This document shows positions 57,942-64,000 of a stretch of DNA of 64,000 nt, piece by piece. The DNA comes from Acanthacorydalis orientalis. Taxonomy: Eukaryota > Arthropoda > Insecta > Megaloptera > Corydalidae. The stretch's first letter is position 1; each line of letters starts with the position of its first letter. The notes under the pieces are model-generated. The model did no database searches. It worked only from the letters and a program-made list of their open reading frames with translations, and was not told the origin of the DNA. The translations under genes and the position numbers were made by a program. The stretch covers positions 16,055,512 through 16,119,511 of the forward strand of contig CM068313.1 in assembly GCA_034766995.1 (NCBI GenBank). Direction: 5' to 3'.

Positions 57942-60639
57942 CAAGTTATGAATATTTGATCAGACGGATGAATAATGATGTTATCTTAAAAAAAAGGAAA
58001 CTCAATATTATTGAACAAATTATCAAATATTTATTATAACAATTAAGATATATTTTGAATTTATTTTTTTCGAATTTATTTAATAATTAATAAACTATTT
58101 ATTTAATTAATAAAAAGTGTTTTCGACGAATATGCGAACACATTTTATTATAATTTAAAATCATATTCGAATTTAAATTTAAAGTGTAAATTATGTTTTC
58201 TAGGCATATGTTTATAAATAATTCTTAACAGTTTCGAATTTAATCAGACTATTAAAAATTAGTCAAATAAATATTTTTTTTAAAAATGGCAACCTAGAAA
58301 TATATTCACAGATCATAAAACGTACTAATTAAATGGTAAGTACTAATCCCCTGTGTTAATTAACACATTCATTAAATATGTAGCTAATGGAATCGTTTTT
58401 TTGTTATTTCATTCCGCCTACACTTGTTATTTTGAAACCATAACAAAGCGTATATTTAGAGTTGTTATATTTATATATTTTATGACTTTATCCGTGACCC
58501 CATAAGGAATTAAAGTAGATAAAACGATAATATACAACTCAGAGATTCGTATAATCGAACATGAAAAAAGTCGAGTTAACCATTCCTATTGAAGTCATAA
58601 CGTCTTAGTTTCATTACGACAAAAAAGCAGCATGATTCTCAACAACTCGTGAAATGTATATTTGACACCATTTTTTCGTATCTCTTACTGTTCGAAGAAC
58701 ATTCAATTATCTACGAAATGAGATATCGATGAAAAAGTCAAAATGAAATAACTTGAAGTTAATTTGATTTTTTTGCTACACATACATACTTATACTATAT
58801 ATATATATTGAAGATGAGTTAATAATTCTTATAATAAATAATAATCTGTGAAAATGATACACATAATATTTATGACACATTTGACCATCTTTTAGTTTTG
58901 AGGCTATTATTTTTATAGATATTGATTGATAAATAAGCAAAAATAATTTTGGAATAAAACACTTAAACGTCAGAAATAAAATATATGAAAAAAGTAATTA
59001 TGAACGTAGAGAGGTAATAAAATATTTCTTTATTTAAAATGTTTTAAATTTAATTTATTTAAATGGTTATAAATATTTATTTATTTATAACATATATTAT
59101 TTTTTCAAACAGATTTTTTTCTTACAAATTCATTAAACTCCTTTCTAACATTTATTGTAACTTTCAAAGAGTGCTTTAATTTTCGAAAAAAGTAGTAATC
59201 ATATTCACTTTTAAAATTTTTATAATTTTCATGTACTGAAATAAGTTTGTATTATCATGTATTGAATTTATTTCTAGCATTAAAAAAAACTTGTGATGTA
59301 GTACTTATTACATATATATTTATTTTTTTGCTGTAAATTTATACATTTTTATTACAATGATCAATAACAATAATAATTTTCTGAATTAATTTTAAAAAAA
59401 TGGTTCAGTGTATCAAAGAGTACTAATTATATTTTCAAACAAACGTTCTATTAGATTAAATCTCTGATAAGAAAGTTTAATTCAAGTTAATATAACCAGG
59501 TACAGAAAGATGATTCATAATTGATAAGTACTAAATTGTTTTACTTGAAAATAGCTTACATTTAATATAGATGGTATTATAAAATATTTAAATGTGTTAA
59601 AACAATGTTTTTAATGCATACAAGTTCATAAGCAGATGGTATTAGGTTTTGCATTAACCCTTTAATAAAATACAAATAATTAATTATCTTGACTTGCATT
59701 GTTTTACTCGGAAATTAATAAAAGAAAACTTTATACATTTACTAATAATTGCGGGGAAAAATAATCCTCGTATAATGTTTTTTTTTTAAAAAATAAACTT
59801 CTCATAAATGTATTAAAAATTGTTTTGCTGAAATATCAGGTATGTACTGGATTAAAAGTATTAAGTATATTTGGAATTTTCTTGTTAAGAGAAACATTTG
59901 TTAAATGATGTTAGATACTTAATTTTAGTAATATTATTTCAAGTACTGTTGAGTCATATTATTCAATAATTAGACTAGTTGAAGTAGAAAACTGAGAATT
60001 ACAAGAACTTTATATGGCTTAACAAAGTTTATTTCAAAATATTATAAATTATAACCTAAAAAATTGAATACAAATGATATCGAATAATAAATTTACACAA
60101 TTACAGTATTGATTCAATTATTAATAACTTGGATGTACTTAAGATGAATAGAATAATCATTAAGTTTCATCAAGTAAATTCTTCCCCACATACATGGCAA
60201 TAACTATACAGAAAAACTAAAAAAGATAATACAATCCACATTATTATTCCTTTAATGTTGTTCTCTTAGGTTAGTATTATCCCCAACATTTTAATTAAGT
60301 ATTTCATTTAAAAAAATACATAATAATGTAAAAATGTCTAAAGTTATACTAAAATACTTTCAAATTTAAATATTCGAATTGTGATTAATTTTTATACCTG
60401 TTTACCATAAGACATATAATTATAATATTGAATTTTAATTAAATAACTTAGAAACATATTACATTTTTTAAATTTTATTATTATTGAAATCTTTTCAGAC
60501 GACAGTATTGAAATGTTATATGTATATTTCCCAAAAATATCTCATACATTAAGTATTTTTCAATCAGATGAAAACTTTAGATATATAAATCGTAAAATTT
60601 CTCAAAGCACCTGATCTGTTTCATTTTAAAGTACTTGTA
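57938..60639. other. AT-rich DNA, no gene seen
   Basis: Mostly featureless. A slightly GC-richer part at 58490-58720 has CpGs but no frame or clear motif cluster. Confidence 0.4.
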
Positions 60640-60780
60640 TAGCGTGACCTTGCATATATATGAAGGATCGAAAACCAATCGAGAGTTGTATACCTAAAAT
60701 GGTGCATTGGAAGTGCTTATTGTGCATTTTATAGTCTCCCTACATCGTATGGTACCCAATCATAAAGCATATAATTTATT
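60640..60780. promoter_or_regulatory. small GC-richer island
   Basis: Contains GATCGAAAACCAATCGAGAG near 60665 and AATGGTGCATTGGAAGTGC near 60699. No open frame; weak regulatory candidate. Confidence 0.2.
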
Positions 60781-61189
60781 TCTAGTCTAATTTATAACGT
60801 CAGGTCAATTTTATTTATAAAAAGGATTCGATCACAAATAATAATTTAATTCAATGAAATCGAAAAGAAATAGTATTTTTTTAACAATAAGTAAATATTG
60901 ATAAAGTAAATTTCAAGATTGACAGACATCGGGAAAAATATATACGCCTACACATTTTATAAACTAAAAGGTCACTTATAAGTTTTTTTTGCAATGTACT
61001 TTTAAAAAAAATATTTTTTTACTTTTGTTGCGAAGATATTTATATTTATTTTCAACATTCTCAAGCTATTTGAACTAAAAGTGAAATAAGATTTTACATA
61101 AATTGAATTTCTGAAATATTTGTGGGTTTGTTTTACTTTGCTTCTATTGTTTGTATTGTTTGTTGACCAACTGTTTACCATTACGGTCA

Positions 61190-61360
61190 ATAGAATAGTT
61201 TATAAAAGGTAGGATCGCTTACACCAACGAGGGTTCGGCCTGATCGAAAGGGTTTGTGAGAAGGTTATGGTTCGTTGACACATAGTTCTAGCGACCTATT
61301 CTCAATAATAGGCGTTAATAGAGAGAACGGTCTTGAAGCCGTTGCGTTCAAAAGCAAATA
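61190..61360. promoter_or_regulatory. GC-richer island with TATAAAAGG box
   Basis: TATAAAAGGTAGGATCGCTT starts at 61201 and resembles the candidate promoter at 25215 (TATAAAAAGGTGGTCGGCTT). No initiator or long reading frame follows. The island holds CpGs and a small inverted repeat (AACGG and CCGTT near 61326). Confidence 0.25.
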
Positions 61361-61410
61361 ATTTATATCTGGATATATAAATACATAAATACATGTTTAT
61401 ATTTACATAA

Positions 61411-61439
61411 TATATATATATATATATATATATATTTAT

Positions 61440-61474
<35 letters not shown>
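61411..61474. repeat. interrupted (TA)n array
   Basis: Two TA blocks separated by TTTATGTT and followed by TGTGTGTGTATA. Confidence 0.95.
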
Positions 61475-61483
<9 letters not shown>

Positions 61484-61696
61484 ATAATTTAATAATTTCG
61501 AATATTAATTTATATATAAATGAGACAATTTGATATTAATTTCAATATTAGATAATGATTAAAAATAATTTTATGTCGTACTGATGTTTGACGAGAAAAA
61601 TATTTTTGTAGTTAAATATATGTATTGTGTATATTTTTTAAAAAAATGTTTATTCATTTAATATAAAAATTTTTTTTGCACAATACATTTCATCTA

Positions 61697-61863
61697 TTAG
61701 GTTGGTAGGAAAATAATTGCGGTTTTTGTTTTATGAATTATAATCATAATTTTTTCAATGAAAGTGTCATTTCGTCGAATTCATGTTAATATCATTTTAA
61801 ACTGCATTGTTGGTCTGTTATTTTGGTATAATCGAATTTAATTTTATTATAAATTTTTTTCAA
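61697..61863 (+). mobile_element. family A mariner 5' fragment (A10)
   Basis: TTAGGTTGGTAGGAAAATAA after TA (61695-61696), then the family A leader in full (TTGCGGTTTTTGTTTTATGA; TTCATGTTAATATCATTTTA) to about 61863, just before the transposase start. The rest of the element is missing. Confidence 0.92.
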
Positions 61864-62680
61864 TAATATATTTTCAACTATAACAGAGCCTATGTGCAGA
61901 TAAGAAAATAATTTGAACTATTTATAACAAATATCATACATTTGCAAATAATATATTACTTATCTCTTTTTTAACAAGAAAAAATATACATTATTTAATC
62001 TACTTAGAAGAGAAATCTTTTTATTTCTTTAACATGTTTATTATCAGCTCCGGTGACAGATTGACATTATTTACTGAGAATGTGTTAGATTGACGTTACA
62101 CAGGTTGTAATCACTTAATGTGCTTGAAGAAAGCATCCTATTTCAGTTGTGTTTAGAAAGTTTTATGCTTAATAATTATAATTTATCAGAAATATCAAAA
62201 ACGTGACTACTATAGTTGAATTTCAAGATTAGATAATAACTTGATTAAGTCGTAAAGATTAGATCTTAATTCAATCAGTTTGGTTTTTAAATTGGTGGTC
62301 TTACATTTGTAACATCTTCGACTCTGTTTTCGTTCATCTTATTTCGAACCACGACTTATTTATTTATCTCTTTTTCTTTGTCCACACTGAACATCCAGGA
62401 ACATCGTTGACTTTTTTTAGAATCTGAAAGTATTGAAGAAATTTGTATGCAAGATATGAAATCCGTTAAATCAAACATTTACTGTTATTAATTATAAATG
62501 TTTGATTTATGAAGATATTGTAATCTGTTTTTAATTCATTATAACATTAGTAAATTATATTCAGATCCTCCTTACTACAAAAATATGAAATCTAGAGAAC
62601 TTTTTCTTATAAAATTATTACAATTAAATAGAATCGAATATTTGAATGGAATTTGTAAGGAATACACACACACACAAATA
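61864..62680. other. AT-rich DNA, no feature seen
   Basis: No supported gene or element. A short run of GC-richer sequence at 62040-62110 is uninformative. Confidence 0.4.
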
Positions 62681-62682
62681 TA

Positions 62683-62715
<33 letters not shown>
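62681..62715. repeat. (CA)n and (TA)n array abutting MITE C3
   Basis: CACACACACA then a TA run ending at the left TIR of C3. Confidence 0.9.
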
Positions 62716-62918
62716 GCGTGATTAAACTGAGTCTTCCACACGAAAGTATTAAAAAAACGCAAAAAATTTAAAAACATGTTATCCTCCATTTAGTATTTTA
62801 GTTCAATTGTATTTTAGTATTGAATGGAACTAAAATACTAAATAAAAATAACGTGTCTTTTCTTAACCTCTGCGCCCCCTTTTAATACTTTAATATGGAA
62901 GGCTACATTTAATCATCC
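62716..62918 (-). mobile_element. family C palindromic MITE, copy C3 (about 203 bp)
   Basis: Right end GGCTACATTTAATCATCC followed by TA; left end GCGTGATTAAACTGAGTC. Matches the reverse complement of C1 along most of its length. The centre is a hairpin with perfect 15-bp arms, TTTAGTATTTTAGTT and AACTAAAATACTAAA, and the subterminal AGTATTAAAAAAACGC is also inverted at the other side. Non-coding. Confidence 0.85.
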
Positions 62919-63739
62919 TATATACTTATATATATATACATATGTATATAAAGAGATTTAAAAGTAATATAATTATCATTATGTGTACTATTGAAATCCT
63001 AAAGGTCAGTAACATGTTTATATGATAGATTTATGTATATTTTCGTAAAATATAACAGGTTACTTAAAAGAAATGGTTTATATCAAATGTTTAATGAGTA
63101 TGAATAATGTTATGAGGAACATAGAATTAAAAAACATAAATATAATTGTTTCCACGTGTTAACGTGTAATTACATTTTATACAGTTGATGGTATCTTTAT
63201 TCAGTTAGTTTTCCACATTTAATCTTAACTTATAATTAGTTGTTAAGAATTATGTATAAAAAATTTAGACGACGACAAAATAATAAACGCCTTTATTAAC
63301 ATATGCGTGTATTTATCATATAATAAAACAACATATAGCACAAAAATATTCGAATTTATTTTCTATTTTACAATAAATCTCATTATATTATTAAATCAAT
63401 ATCTATCTTAAATATTCTATTTTGTGTGCTATTTTGGATGATGATGCGTTTATTCCTAATAACTTAATAAAAAATAATTTCATCATAAAAAAATATATTG
63501 GTAATACTGATACCATTAAAACATCATTGTTGATGTAATGTTAACGTGTTTTTTCAACCTTATATATGTGTATAACTTTATATACATTTTGTATGGCAAT
63601 GAACAGAATATGTAAATGTGTGTATGTGAGATGTGATGTGGTGTGTATAAAAATTACTTTATTACATTCTCCGAAAAAGAGTTTTCATTTAATACGATTC
63701 GTTTTATAACTCAAAACATTTCAATATGATAACTCGTTA
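62919..63739. other. AT-rich DNA, no feature seen
   Basis: No supported feature. Confidence 0.4.
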
Positions 63740-63900
63740 TGTTCATGTTACGTCCCGTTAGCGAGTGAGGCTATGTGCATTGTACGTTTCAACCTTCATC
63801 CTGATTCATTGTACAGATTTACGAAAGACAGGCTTTATTATAAGACATTTTTGAGCACGGAAGCGTAGAATGTCGGGCTCTGTAGCATTCAACGGAGTCG
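63740..63900. promoter_or_regulatory. GC-richer island near the window end
   Basis: CpG-containing block (TACGTCCCGTTAGCGAGTGA near 63750; GAGCACGGAAGCGTAGAATG near 63853). Could be an element or part of a transcribed region ahead of the exon-like block at 63934. Confidence 0.25.
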
Positions 63901-63933
63901 ATTTTGATATTTATTTTGTTCTTTCTGTTACAG

Positions 63934-64000
63934 TATTTCATAGAAAGTACCGATATAAAATTTCAGAAAATGTAGGTCGCTCTGTATCCAATATGTTTAA
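63934..64000 (+). other. candidate exon start, cut by the window end
   Basis: The tract ATTTTGTTCTTTCTGTTACAG forms a strong acceptor ending at 63933 (written here as TTTGTTCTTTCTGTTACAG). After it one frame is open to the end of the window (FHRKYRYKISENVGRSVSNM). The right side is not visible, so neither a donor nor a stop can be checked. Unrecognised sequence. Confidence 0.22.

Noticed and set aside
61201..61260. Promoter at TATAAAAGG
   Set aside because: No initiator at the proper distance and the first ATG frame closes after three codons; kept only as part of an island.
1..64000. Bacterial-type features, CRISPR arrays, rRNA genes, operons
   Set aside because: The sequence is eukaryotic in character. 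Repeats are microsatellites and transposons; no spaced direct-repeat array, rRNA sequence or operon structure was seen.
1..64000. Endogenous viral sequences
   Set aside because: No polymerase, capsid or glycoprotein-like reading frame was recognised in any island or open stretch.

Overview
The window is very AT-rich eukaryotic DNA, most likely from an insect. I see no complete protein-coding gene. The evidence for an insect is indirect: many decayed mariner copies, a Helitron with a helicase remnant, the 3' end of an RTE-like non-LTR element with an (ATG)n-type tail, more than 50 long (TA)n arrays, and GC-richer islands scattered through an AT desert. I cannot name the order with confidence. 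The layout fits either a gene-poor intergenic domain or a very large intron.

The best supported content is mobile DNA. Family A is a group of mariner derivatives of the cecropia/Hsmar1-like type, with TIRs close to TTAGGTTGGTAGGAAAATAA and TA target duplications. The five end-to-end copies (2932-3478, 16644-17143, 27827-28403, 40878-41426, 49883-50440) are 500-577 bp long. They keep the transposase start and the N-terminal helix-turn-helix region and then join directly to the 3' terminal sequence, so the catalytic domain is absent. Fragments of the same family lie at 6641, 8445, 9937, 53883 and 61697. Family B (18731-19446 and 56583-57321) is a different mariner with the opposite deletion: the HTH region is lost and parts of the DD34D catalytic core remain. 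Family C is a TA-duplicating palindromic MITE of about 125-225 bp (6293-6517, 9811-9934, 62716-62918). A short non-autonomous Helitron (23384-23898, minus strand) carries a helicase C-terminal motif. An RTE-like 3' end lies at 35405-35549, and a possible piggyBac-like N-terminal remnant at about 48640-49388.

Between these lie long AT-rich stretches with (TA)n arrays, and about 18 islands of 150-500 bp with visibly higher GC and CpG. The islands (for example 2255-2460, 5975-6190, 8570-8945, 22465-22770, 25840-26120, 28690-28960, 30790-31150, 34080-34500, 38870-39175, 40000-40350, 42240-42800, 46620-46890, 51350-51620, 63740-63900) look more like conserved regulatory DNA than coding sequence. 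Some contain octamer, Rel-type or E-box-like motifs.

Possible traces of host genes are weak: short open exon-like blocks with plausible splice sites at 13924-13979, 20405-20506, 49701-49754 and 63934-64000; a TATA promoter plus short first exon at 25215-25315; and a 56-residue minus-strand ORF with a signal-peptide-like start at 34319-34489. Each needs transcript or comparative support.
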